Source: Carya illinoinensis (Eukaryota; Streptophyta; Magnoliopsida; Fagales; Juglandaceae). Taken from it: a stretch of DNA of 64,000 bases. A model generated the notes under the pieces. It had not been told where the DNA came from and made no database searches. It saw only the letters and a list, made by a program, of their open reading frames with translations. Made by a program: the position numbers and the translations under genes. The stretch is from NCBI RefSeq assembly GCF_018687715.1, contig NC_056759.1, positions 27,562,885 to 27,626,884 of the forward strand, read 5' to 3'. Below, piece after piece: positions 1 to 11,699 of the stretch (position 1 is the first letter of the stretch; the number at the start of each line of letters is the position of its first letter).

Positions 1-1144
1 AATATATTTTACTCTTTCAATAATTAATTGTTGTTGGTTGGCTGATTCTGGACTGAGTCTGAGGAGTTCGGGGGTCGGATGGATCGAGGACGGAGTGCTT
101 GGTTTTGCTTGTTTGTGTTCGCTTGATTATTTGAGTCATGAGGTGCGAGTTGCATATTGTGTTTATGTGCATTTTGTTTTAATCGAGAAATTCCCGTTTT
201 CTTAGCGTAAATGGTTTTTGGGTGCGTGTGTCTCACGAGCCCAAGCCGGGATGAGTTATTATCTCGGTGGAGCTCCTCTGGTCATTCGGGAGTGGATAAT
301 ACTGAGTGACATCCCCTAGGTTGTCGCAAAGCAAAGACCGGATCGCACGATACGGTAACGCGGGGACTAGAGGATGGCCTGGCTAGGTACGCGCGGGGCG
401 CGAGTTTGGGCATCGCTCGTTTAGGTGTCACATGCGTAGTCGTTACCTGCGGTGTGGCACAGAGCCAGGGTGTGCGGGTGATCCCTAGGGGAGATCATGG
501 TGCATGCATAACCGATTTGTTTTTATGGTTTTCGGATCTGGGCCATTTTCTGGGAAAATGACGATGTTTGGTTTTTGAGGCTTTTGATCCATTTTCTGGG
601 AAAATGGTGGTTTGGGCCATTATCTGGGATAATGGCGAGGCTTGGTTTTAAGGATATGTTTTTGTGGGCCAAATGGGTTTTTGGCGTGCGTGGAAAAATT
701 ATGTTTTATGGCGCATGTGCATTGGTTTTTATTTCATGCATATTGTTTGAGTTTTATATGTTTTTATCTAGTGGTGCTTGGAGTTTACTTACCTGCGGCA
801 CTATTTTTTGTACCGTAGATTTTGGTGCAGAGATCGAGGATGAGGAGGAGGAAGCTGAGCCCGAGGATGCGGCTCCTTCGGGATGCTGATGTTATGCTTT
901 GTATTTGTTTTAAATTATATTTGTGTTTTGTAATATTTATTTATGTATGTTTTGAATAGCTTTGAATTAAACAAGAAAAATTCTGGTACTTAGTTATTGA
1001 CTTACTTTTCGCTGCGTATTTCTCGTGCACATTCGTCGCTTATACACACACTCGGCACATGTTGATAGGATGATGATCCGTGATGTCATCATCCGGACGT
1101 CTCGATTTTCCCGTGTTCGTGCGTGGGGATTTGGGGGCGTCACA
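1..1144 (+). repeat. Gypsy-type LTR, 3' part (cut by window start)
   Basis: The stretch ends in GGGGGCGTCACA at 1133-1144, a typical ...CA LTR end. It matches, in the opposite orientation, the complete LTR at 33836-35854 over about 1.1 kb, including the GTGATGTCATCATCCGGA block near the end and the acidic reading frame upstream. No primer-binding site follows position 1144, so it is either a 3' LTR or a solo LTR; the rest lies before the window. The long GC-richer LTR suggests a Ty3/Gypsy chromovirus (Tekay/Del-like), which is inference from LTR style only since no internal protein is present. Confidence 0.75.
575..889 (+). other. open reading frame inside the Gypsy LTR, 104 codons
   Basis: An uninterrupted frame lies in the 3' half of the LTR. 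Its C-terminal 60 residues contain a hydrophobic stretch (about residues 45-62, around CILFEFYMFLS) followed by an acidic tail (EIEDEEEEAEPEDAAP) and a terminal Gly-Cys. The second LTR copy (34094-34294, minus strand) keeps the same C-terminus and stop. There is no known function and no match to a Gypsy gag or pol domain. It may be chance retention in young, similar LTRs. Confidence 0.25.
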
Positions 1145-1801
1145 TAAAGCAAAATGGGTGGTCAAAATCGACTAATACTAGTTAAACTTAGTACTTAAAG
1201 TCATGGGGTCTCTTCTTGCCGGACATAGAAGTTTAATCCATATAGAAAAAGTCTATATTTTTTCATTGCAGATAAAGACAAACACCTTACACAGATCTTG
1301 TCACTTAAGTCCTTACCAAAAAACAAATCGTTGCTCTATTCATTGTGGAAAAATATGAGCAATAAAATGGACATATCCAGGGTTGTGTAACTTTGTACAC
1401 AGAGGAGATACTCTTGTCAAGTATTTAGGCCCTAATATAAAGTTTGATTTAGCATAAAGTTTGACTTTTGAGACAAAAGTGACTCATTTGGGAGTATTGA
1501 TGTGTCAAATAGAAAAAATATAAATTACTCTATCCATTTGGAAAACTTATCATTGTGGTAAGTTGACTCACTCACATATCAAATAGACTTTGGCCATGAT
1601 GAATTTGTGGTGTGTCCACACTTATTTTTTTGGCTTTTTATTTCTAAAAATAGAGTACGACCCTCTTTCTAGATTGGTTTTGTGATTGGTACATTGTGCT
1701 TGGAAATTTGGGTGCATTTAGGCAAGTGATTTGGCTTCAAAACAATTAAGTTGCTTAAAAGTTTTTTGAGCATGTGGGTCAAACTTTATGTTATTTATTT
1801 A
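1145..1801. other. intergenic, no feature recognised
   Basis: AT-rich sequence without a credible reading frame. The text around 1440-1600 resembles ordinary degraded plant intergenic DNA. I see no terminal repeats or target duplication. Confidence 0.5.
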
Positions 1802-3295
1802 TGTAACACCCCTTTCCCTAAGCTTAGGAGTGTCTCATATTTTTCATAAAATGAACTCGGTAAGAGATCTGATGTTTAATTAAATAAACATGAATTTCAT
1901 AAAAGAATCATTTAATAAATAATTTTCTCGATATAACTTTAAATGAAACAACTGAATAAAATTTTAATGTCATAAAATAATTTATTCTAAGAGGTCTAGA
2001 ATTCAATCAACTACCTTATCTAAGCATGGTCTGCCTGCTCATGCTCATGCTCATCCTCATCTTGACTTTGGTGATTTAAAAAACATGAAATAAGCTAAAA
2101 TGAGTCGAAGACTTAGTAAGAAATCCATCACAACTCAAAAGTAATAAACATAGGATTTTTCATAAAATTTTCATGGTGGGAGCTTAAATCATGATTGTTC
2201 ATCCAAATGATTATGCTATGCACGACTAATTGATCTGAATTAGCTATCTGATTTGATTTATTTGACTAATCTGACTGGCTAACACACTTAACCCTGTTTG
2301 TAGGATTGTGCACCAGCCCCACGTCCTGTTGCAGCAAGGGGAGCCTTTAATAGTATTCAGGTACACTATGGTAGACCACAATTGAGTTCGAGGCTTGGAT
2401 ATCTACTTTGAAACTGCATTGGTACCGTACAACTAAATGACCATCTGAATTAAACTATTCTGATCTTATATTACACTCGAACTTAAATAGTTTATGTGTC
2501 TTATGCCGCATGAGATGCATGACATAATACATATATAATTATAGTTTCTCAATCTAAACATGATGCAGAAATGACATGATCATATGCTATGCTAGATGAC
2601 ATGTTTGCATAATTATGATATGTGAGATACATAAATATTGGCTTTAATAATACTTTATCTAAGCTTACATGTGATGATCCTAATTTGTGATCAAATTACT
2701 TACCTCGCTTCGTTGCTTCCTATATTTCACTTTGTAGCTCGCCACCTATACGAAGTATTAAACTTCACTAAATTTGCCTGAGCAAATGTGTCCTAATATT
2801 CTACTTAATTAAATTTATACTGTAGAAAATCTCAAATAAATATTTTGTCTAATATAGAAATTAATGAATGCTAATATCTTAAATTATTTAAATACTAATA
2901 ACATAATTTCACTTCAAATTTTAATTTAGTAAAGTACTTAAACTTTATACAAATCCATTAAAACAAGTCGTGAAATCTCAATTTTTAAAATAGGTTTACT
3001 TTCTTATACTTAACATAATTATTTACTTTTACAAGAAATCTAATAGATACTAATATCATTTAAATATTCTTAAAATATTTCTTTATTTTCTAGTTATAAC
3101 TAATCTAATAATTTTATCAAATCTGACAAAATAACAACAAAATTTATTTTAATTAAACTTAACCGTATTTAAAATTCAAATCCTAGTTAAACTACTATTA
3201 TAATCCAACAATAATATAATACTAATAACATTTTATAATTTAATAGGAAATCATATTGTATTTAAATGTATTAAATAACAATGTAAACTAGTTTC
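1802..3295 (-). repeat. degraded Gypsy-like LTR interrupted by LINE A
   Basis: It begins TGTAACACCCC at 1802, the usual left edge of a minus-oriented plant Gypsy LTR. About 310 bases in is an ACTTAGTAAGAAATCC block like the 'aactcagtaa' block of the LTR at 15086. A GC-richer patch near 2310-2350 also fits. The sequence becomes very AT-rich after 2800 and probably continues beyond LINE A at 9233-9419. I could not find the other terminus, so this may be a truncated LTR. Confidence 0.35.
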
Positions 3296-3312
3296 ATAAA
3301 ATATACTCATTA
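3296..3312. repeat. target-site duplication of LINE A, left copy
   Basis: ATAAAATATACTCATTA here is repeated exactly at 9216-9232. A 17-bp direct repeat flanking a LINE is the signature of target-primed reverse transcription. Confidence 0.85.
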
Positions 3313-3509
3313 AAAAAGTAGTTTTACTAGTCTGGAACCAACAAACGGAAAAACTAGTCTTCTCTCTTTTTCCTCTCTCTCTCTCTCTCTCGGCCAGGTG
3401 GGAGAATAGGATATAAAGGTGAAGTTTTGTTGAGTCCCGGTGTACAGTTTTGATACTGTAAGGGGGGTGGTCTTCCTAATTCAGTGTGCTGAGTTGAGGA
3501 AGGGTTACT

Positions 3510-4994
3510 ATGGATGCATTGGAAGAAAAATGGAAGCACTTTCAGCTATTGGAGGAGGAAGAGGAAAGTATAGTGGTGGATGAGGATTTATTAACTTTTT
3601 CTCTTAGAAAGGGTGAAAGGAGTCTGGTGGGTAAGTTGTGTTATGAATGAGTGGTGAATAAGGATGTAATACACAATACCATGTCCAAGATATGGAGAGT
3701 GAACAAGCCTTTTCAATTCCAAAGCATAAGTCCTAACTTGTTTGTCATAATGTTTGAGGATGAAACAGATATGGAGAAGGTGAAGATGGGAAAGCCATGG
3801 TTATTTGATAATAATTTGTTTATTTTAAAATCGTTTGATGGTTTGGTATCTCCAAACCAGTTAGTCTTTGATACTGAGGCTTTCTGGATCCAGCTCTATA
3901 ATTTACCATTGGCTTGCATGAATAAAATGATCGGCACCCAGATTGGTTCTTCCATTGGTGAAGTGCTAGACATTGATGTTAAGGATGATGGTACGGGATG
4001 GGGACAATTCTTGAGAATGAAGGTGGAGATAAATCTGTATAAGCCCATAACTAGGGGTAGACGCATTAATATTCATGGCTTGAGTACGTGGATTCCACTC
4101 AAATATGAGAAACTGCCCAAGCTTTGTTTGAAGTGTGGAAGGATCGTGCATGATGGTCAAGGTTGCAAAGGTGGGAAGATTGACAAACTGGAATCAGGCC
4201 ATGATCAGTTTGGTGTTTGGCTTCGTGCTAAAACTTTTTTTAAAAGAAAGTTTAATGATCACTCCAGCAAAGATGTCCATCAGAGAGGGACCAGTTTCGA
4301 TCAGCAAAGATGGAGGAAGGAGGTGGATGGAGAGATGGCGGAGGGGTTGCAGTCTCCGAGGAGGTAGGATAGAATGCAGATTGTTTTGGAGGTTGGGAGA
4401 GGCAATTTAGGAGGAGTAGTTATTATGGATATGCCAATGCAGGATAAGGATGGGAATTCGAATTATGAAAAGGGCAACCAGAAGATAAGAAGCAGGGATG
4501 GGGGAGACTCTGGGAAACAGAAAGATATGGTGGTTACGAATCAAGAGGCTGCTGATTTGGAGCCAACAGTTTTTCAAAAAGTAGTTGAGGATGAGGTGCC
4601 AGTCTTAAGTGGGAATGCTGAGGCTGCTTTCCAGTTGGGCCCTACACCAGAGCCCATATTACTGAGTCCAACGCAAGGAGTTGCTACTAATGGGCCTTCC
4701 AATTATTCTGTTGAGAAGGGTAATAGTATGGAGGTATCTAACCAGAAGCCAGGGTCACATGGTGAGGTTAAAATGGGCAAGACAAGAGGGTGGGAAAGGA
4801 GAGCTAGACAACAAGGTCTCCTAAATAATAATGAGACTAAGGCTTAATCTAGCAAGGTGGAAGTTAGTCAGAAGAGAATGTTGAATGATGAAATAGCACT
4901 CCAGAACAGTCAAGGTCCAAAAAAACGTGGGCGAGTTCTAAAAATAGATGATGGAACTAAGGGTACAGGTGTCATGGCGGAGGCTATCCCATAG
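3510..4994 (+). pseudogene. LINE A ORF1 (DUF4283/CCHC nucleic-acid-binding), three nonsense codons
   Basis: One frame of 495 codons from ATG 3510 to TAG 4992-4994, interrupted by TGA at 3648, TAG at 4365 and TAA at 4845, with no frameshift. The N-terminal half has the DUF4283 pattern of plant LINE ORF1 proteins (residues about 50-200, including PWLFDNNLFIL and FWIQLYNLPL). A CCHC_4 zinc knuckle CLKCGRIVHDGQGC follows at about 4122-4163. The rest is low-complexity and charged. Family role: binds LINE RNA to form the retrotransposition particle. I chose ATG 3510 because it precedes an acidic leader in the same frame as the zinc knuckle. Confidence 0.85.
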
Positions 4995-5008
4995 CCCCGC
5001 CAATCATT

Positions 5009-8000
5009 ATGAAACACCTAAGTTGGAACTGTCAGGGGCTTGGGAACCCCTGTCCAGTTCATGATCTCTGCTTGCTGGTCAGAGAAAAGAAACCCAACTT
5101 AGTTTTTCTCATAGAGACAAAACTAAGAACATCAAAACTGGACTCAATTAAAAGGAAACTTGGGTATGATTGTTGCTTTGCTGTGGAGCCTTTGGGAAAG
5201 AAGGGAGGATTAGATATGTTGTGGAAGAAAGAATATGCTGTTGAGTTAGTGAATTACTCACAGCATCACATCCATATGTTAGTTACTGAGGAGGAGGATC
5301 AACAGCAGTGGTTTTGCACAGGTTTTTATGGTCATCCAGAAACCAGTAAAAGAAGCAGTACATGGAATCTTCTCTCTATGATTCAACCAAGTTTTAACCC
5401 AGCTTGGTGTGTCATGGGCGATATTAATGAGATATTGGCCTCAAATGAAAAATGGGGTGGCAGACAAAGACCTGAAAAACAGATGGAGGAGTTTAGGCAT
5501 GCAGTGCATTGTAATAATCTACATGATTTGGGCTAGAAAGGGAGTTTGTTTACCTGGAGCAATAGACAGCAAGGCCATCATTACACAAAGGAAAGACTAG
5601 ATTGTGTAATAGCTAATCCTCAATGGATAAACATGTTCAAAAGGTCAGCTGTGGAAACTTTAGCTGCAAGAAGATCAGATCACAGACCAATTCTATTGAC
5701 CTGTTATAGAACTAGTTTCCAAATTGTGGTTAAAAGTCATAAGTTCATGTTTGAGGCTAAATGGACTAAGGATGTGGAAGGGGAGGATGTTGTTAGAAAA
5801 GAGTGGAGAAGGGTGACATGTGGGCAGGATGGGTGGGGAAAGATTAAGGAAAAACTCAAGGCTTGTGCTCAAGTGCTCACGAGGTGGAATAAGGGAAAGA
5901 AGGTGGACTGTGAAAAGGAAATTCTGGACAAAACAGAAGAACTCAGGAAAATGCAAGATGTGGAAGGACCTTTGAATATAGATGTTGTTAAAAATTTGCA
6001 GAAAGAACTGGAGATTTTGTTACAACAAGAAGATATTAAATGGAGGCAAAGAGCTAAGGTGAACTGGTATCAGGCTGGTGATAAAAATACCAGGTTTTTT
6101 CACCTTTGTGCAACTCAGAGGCATAAGAAGAATCAGATTAGAGCTATACATGACATGCAAGGTCGAAAATGGGAGAGTCATACAGAAATGTCTGAGGCTT
6201 TTACTCAGTATTTTAAAGACATTTTTAGCTCAACAAGGCCCACTGATGAAGAACTGAGCTGCAGTTTGAATTGCATAACCAAAAGGGTGACAAAAGATAT
6301 GAATTACAGATTACAGACACCTTTCACTCGAGAAGAAGTAGAAGCAGCTCTACAACAAATGTCCCCTCTGAAGGCCCCTGGACCAGATGGTTTTAATGCT
6401 CATTTCTATCAATCCTATTGGCATATTGTTGGGGATGAGGTTAGTGCATCTGTTTTACACTTTCTTAATGGGGGAAAGATGGATAGGGGGATTAATTCTA
6501 CTGTTATTGCTTTAATTCCCAAAGTAAAAGACCCTTTTATTGTAAACCAATTTAGACCTATTAGTCTTTGTAATGTTGTGTATAAATTGGTTTCCAAAGT
6601 TTTGGCTAACAGGTTGAAACATGTTCTGGATCTTATAATTTCAAACAACCAAAGTGCCTTTATCCCTAATAGGCTTATCACTGATAATGTGATAATTGCC
6701 TATGAACTCTTACATTCTATGAAAACAAAGCAGAAGGGAAGAACAGGCTCGATGGCTATAAAGTTAGATATGTCTAAGGCCTATGACCGTGTGGAATGGA
6801 AGTTTATGGAGGCTATTATGGCAAAAATGGGCTTTGGAGAGAGATGGAGGCAGCTAATAATGGAATGTATCACTACTGTCAGCTATTCAGTTTTGATAAA
6901 TGGAAAAATTGGGGCCTCTTTTCAACCTGAACGTGGGATTAGGCAAGGAGATCCACTATCTCCTTACCTATTTATCTTATGTGCTGAGGGTTTAAGTGCC
7001 TTGATAACTCAAGCTGAGCATAAGAAGGAGATTAAAGGAGTTGCAACTGCTAAAGGAGGGATGAAGGTTAGTCATCTCTTTTTTGCTGATGACAGTGTGC
7101 TCTTTTGTAGAGCAACTATTGAGGAGTGGCAAAAGATCCAAGGAATGCTTCAAGTGTATGAGAGGGCATCTAGACAGTGTTTGAACCGAGACAAAACAGC
7201 TGTTTTCTTCAGCTCAAATACCAGTACAGAAAAAAAGTAGGAGATTGTTACTGTAGTAGGTGTATCAGCAGATAATAGCTATGGAAGGTATTTAGGACTA
7301 CCAACTATAGTTGGAAGGTCTAAATACCAATCTTTCAGATCTATTAAAGAAAGGATATGGACCAGAATCTCAAGTTGGCAGAATACTTTCCTTTCACAAG
7401 CTGGGAAGGAAGTATTACTAAAAGCAGTAATTCAAGCAATCACAACCTAAACTATAAGTGTTTTTAAGTTGCCTAAGAAGCTAGTGCAGGAAATCAATTC
7501 GATGATGGGAAAATTTTGGTGGGGAAGTAGTAATAACAAGCAGAAAGTTCAATGGAAATCTTGGACAAGTATGGGAGTTTCTAAGAAGGATGGGGGTTTG
7601 AGTTTTAGAGATTTGGAATCTTTTAATAAAGCCATGTTGGCTAAGCAAGTCTGGAGAGTTCTCAATAATCCAAATTCCCTGGTTGCACAACTCCTAAAAC
7701 AGAAGTATTTTAAGAGGGGCTCTATCTTGAATTCAAAGAAGGGGACTAATTCATCTCTGGTGTGGTAGAGTCTATGGTCATCCATTGAATTGATCAAGGC
7801 AGGAAGTTTATGGAGAGTGGGGTCGGGTTCTAGTATCAGTATTTGGAATGATAAGTGGGTTAAGAATGCTGTGCTATTACAACCCAACTTTCCTATTCTT
7901 GGTTTTAGCAGGGATCCATCTGTTTCTGAGTTGATTGATGAAGGGGAATGCAGATGGAAGAAGGAAGTGCTGGATCAGTTATTTCATGAGGAAGATGTGG

Positions 8001-9136
8001 AGAAGATTTGTCAGATTCCTCTAAGCAAAACTGGGACTCAGGACAAGCTGATGTGGGGGTATACTACAAATGGTTGTTTCACTGTGAGAAGTGCATACTA
8101 CTTACAACAATCTCTGGTCAGACAAATGAAGGGGGAGTGCTCGAGTATTGTAAATGGTTTGATAGATTGGAAGCATTTATGGTCTCTAAATGTCCCTATG
8201 AAGATTAAGCTGTCTGTATGGAAAGCTGCCCACAATGTACTTCCCACATTGCAAAATCTAGCAAGCAAAAAGATAGTTGATGGTGACTTGTGTTCTATCT
8301 GCAAGAGAGAAGTTGAGTCTCTACTTCATGTAATTTGGGGTTGTCCTGCAGCTAGTGATGTTTGGGCCATGTCAAACTGTCCTATACACAAGTGGCCTAT
8401 TTTTTTCCCTGATTTCAGGACTCTGTGGTTCTCTTTGCGTTCTAAGCTGGATGTGGATTCACTTCAGCTGGTCTGTTTTATTATGTGAAGGATCTGGCTA
8501 AGGAGAAACTATTTTGTGCATGGAAAAGATTTAGAAAGCCCTCAACAGGTGGTGATTGCAGCAACTGCAGATAGAGATTTGTTTTTATGCTCATTAACAA
8601 GCACAGATGCAGTACCTTCTAATAATAGGAGTGACAAAGGAGACATAAGGTGGAAAAAACTAGAAGTTAGAACATTGAAGGCAAACTGGGATGCTTCAGT
8701 GAGTACTAAACTCAATAGAGCAGGTTATGGTATTATTATCCGAGATGAGCAAGGAAGTATAATGCTGTGTGTGTGTGCAAGCCACAAGCCAATTGTAAAG
8801 CCTGTGATGGCAGAAGGCCTGGCCTTAAGGAGGGCAATGGAAGTTTGTGTTGATTTGGGTTTGGGAAGGATGGTGTTTGAAGGTGATGCTCAGATCATTG
8901 TTCAGGCAGTGACTTCTGATGAGGAGATTAGTGCAGATTATGGGGTTCTTGTTAATGATGCTCGAAGTATGTTAAGAACTTGGACTCAATGGCACGTTGC
9001 TTTTGTTCACAGAGAGGCCAACTATGCTGCTCACCAGTTAGCAAAGTTAGCTTTAGACTATGAGTATGAGAAGATCTGGATGGAAGATGGTCCAATGCAG
9101 GTTATGTTGACTGTACAGTTAGAACAGTCTATGTAA
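5009..9136 (+). pseudogene. LINE A ORF2: endonuclease, reverse transcriptase, zf-RVT, RNase H
   Basis: A single frame of 1376 codons with five internal stops (5534, 7238, 7448, 7766, 8486) and no indel breaking the frame. Domains in order: AP-like endonuclease (5009-5720, starts LSWNCQGLGNP, has SDHRPI near 5680); reverse transcriptase (about 6300-7240, PLKAPGPDGF, the FADD active site at 7082-7093); zinc-binding zf-RVT (about 8060-8400); RNase H (about 8680-9060, NWDAS, EGLALRRAM, FEGDAQ and the HREAN region). Family role: nicks the target and copies the LINE RNA into DNA. The stops make it non-functional as read. Confidence 0.9.
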
Positions 9137-9215
9137 TGTTGACAGTATCTTTATCTGTCTTTGCATTTTTTACATCAATATATGATCTATTTGATTTGAT
9201 TAAAAATAAAATAAA

Positions 9216-9232
9216 ATAAAATATACTCATTA
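9216..9232. repeat. target-site duplication of LINE A, right copy
   Basis: ATAAAATATACTCATTA, identical to 3296-3312, directly after the A-rich tail of LINE A. Confidence 0.85.
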
Positions 9233-10075
9233 TATAATTAAACCATCTAATATTTACTACTGAAATCTAATTATAAAAATTAATAATATAAGTAATTTCC
9301 TAATATTTTCTGTAAAACATAGATTTATGGGTTAACATAATTATTTAATCAATACTAAAACCAACTTAAAATATTAAGCCCATTCTAACTTAAAATAATA
9401 TACAATTTTCTGTATTAACTAAGAGCATTTCCTTCCTATTCTCCATAAAATTTCCTATAATTTAATTAAAAATTGCATTCTCTAAACTTTTTTCTTAAAT
9501 TTTACTTATCTTTTAAAAACCTCTTACATCTCATTCCCCATCTTTTTTCTTTATTATTTCTTTAATACTTTTTTCTTTCACTTCCATTTACAATCTTAAC
9601 TACTAACTCTTTTGTTTGATTATTTTCTTTTGAAATATCATATTCTACTAAATACTTATACGATTTTGACTACGGGATACTGTATTATTTTTCAAACTAA
9701 CATCTGTATTATAAAAATAATAATTTTTTTAATATGTGTATTTTCCAACGTGATCGTATTTTTTAATATCTACTCTTTTTCAGTTTCTTTAACGCCAATA
9801 TCTATCCATGTATTGATGATAAAAAATTTAGTCATTTCTCCAACGGTAACACTTTTCAGACTTTCCCCAACGATAACATTTTGAATTCCTCCCTCCAACA
9901 TAAACAAGTTTTGTCTTTTTTTCAGCGGTAACATTTTTTGTTCTATATCTAACAGTAACTTTTTCCTCTACAAATATGAGATCTGCTTGCATTCACATTT
10001 TCATAAACTCAAGTCTCATTTGATTTAAAGCACTGAAATTCAACAGTCCCCATAATCTCTCACTCCTTTCATCAA

Positions 10076-11298
10076 ATGGGTTCTACATTCTTTTGCAAAT
10101 TGCTCACATACTTATCCTCTGAAGATGAGTTGGATGTTGTTCTTAATGACGAGGCTGATGGACAGTCATCGAGACATCGTGGCAATGGGCAACGCCGTAA
10201 GTTTATTTAGCGTAATCATCTTCAATGAAATGAGCACCTATTTCATGATTATTTCATAGAAAATCCAATATATCCCTCGAATCTATTTTGAAGGATATTT
10301 CAAATGAGTCGTCCCTATTTCTCCGTATTCTAAATGAGGTAGAGACTTACAAGCCGTACTTCGTCCAGAGAAAATATAATGCTGGAAGACTCGATTTATG
10401 TTCTATGCAAAAGATAAATGTAGCACTTACAATGATGGTGTATAGGGTTACTGGAGATTTTATGGATGAATACATACGTACTGGTAAAAGTACCACAATA
10501 GAGAGCATCAAGAAATTGGTGAAGACAATAGTAAGTATTTTTCCAAATGAATATTTACGGTCTCCAAATGCCAATAATATTGCTCGATTACTTGTGGTTG
10601 GTGAACAATGAGGATTCCTAGGAATGTTGGAAAGCATTGACTGCATGCATTGGAAGTGGAAAGATTGTTCTGCTGCCTAGAAAGGTATGTACTCAGGCCA
10701 CATCCATAAACCAACTATTATTTTAAAAACAATTTCTTCATATGATCTTTGGATATGGCATGCATTTTTTGGCATACCCAGTTTACATAACGACATTAAT
10801 GTGCTAGAAAGATCTTCTATTTTCAAGGAACTTATGCAAGGTCATGCTTCTCCAGTCAATTACACAATCAATGGCAATGACTAAACTATGGGATATTACT
10901 TTGCGTATGGTATTTATCCCAAGTGGTCAACTTTTGTGAAGATGATTCCATCACCACAAGGGAATAAAAAGAAAAATTTTGCCGCACAACAAGAATCTAT
11001 AAGAAAAGATGTTGAGAGTGCATTTGGGGTACTTCAATAACAATTTGCAATCATTTATGAACCTTCCCAGATGTTCAAAGTCAAGGAGCTAACAAATATA
11101 ATGAAAGTATGTATTATTCTACATAACATGATCATTGAGGATGAGCATGATGATAGTCAGGATTCGAACTTTGAGTACGATAAACTTGATGATGAAGTCC
11201 TGAAACTGTCGTGCAATCATACAACTGAGCTTACAGATTTCATCCAGTGTCATCATCATATTAGAGACACATCATTAGCTCCAAGCATATCTAATTGA
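10076..11298 (+). pseudogene. Harbinger transposase (PIF-type DDE nuclease), broken
   Basis: ATG at 10076 opens an acidic leader. The homologous region then runs through several stops and frame changes (intact pieces 10288-10611, 10687-10884, 11071-11298). Recognisable stretches are IARLLVVGEQ (near 10580), the IDCMHWKWK block at about 10635 (first catalytic Asp region), LWIWHAFFGIPSLHNDINVL (10750-10810, second Asp region) and MKVCIILHNMIIEDE (11101-11145), the usual C-terminal signature. Family role: cuts and moves the element at TWA sites. Not functional in this copy. Confidence 0.85.
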
Positions 11299-11699
11299 AC
11301 ATCAATGACAATTATATTCCCAACAGTAGACATGCAGCATAATCGATTGGTATTTTCTTCATGTTAGTAGTGACTATATTTAAGTTAATCAAATTTCCAT
11401 TTCCTAGACATGTGTCAACAACAGAAGATGCAAATTACGAGATGTAATATCCGGGGGTTATTTGTAATAGTTTCAGAAATTGAAATGGCTAATTTCCTGT
11501 TTTCAAAATATCAATTCACACAATCCATTGGCTACATCATTAACCTTCTAGCATAAATGTTTAACCGCATAAAAAAACAAATTTAAACTGTCTCAGTATC
11601 AATAATATTTTCATCCATAAAAATTATAAATAGTACAATCGTTCATAAAAATTTTATAAAACAAAAAATAAAGAAATAAACATTTTCCAAAAAATCCTA

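Larger units (their letters stand above)
3313..9215 (+). mobile_element. LINE A, full-length L1-type non-LTR retrotransposon
   Basis: A 5.9-kb element between perfect 17-bp target duplications. It has a 5' UTR with a CT microsatellite (3371-3391), ORF1 (3510-4994), a 14-base gap, ORF2 (5009-9136) and a short 3' UTR ending in an A-rich (ATAAA)n tail at about 9200-9215. The structure matches plant L1-like LINEs with C-terminal RNase H. The element looks structurally complete but is dead: both ORFs contain in-frame stops. It landed in the degraded LTR-like DNA starting at 1802. Confidence 0.9.
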
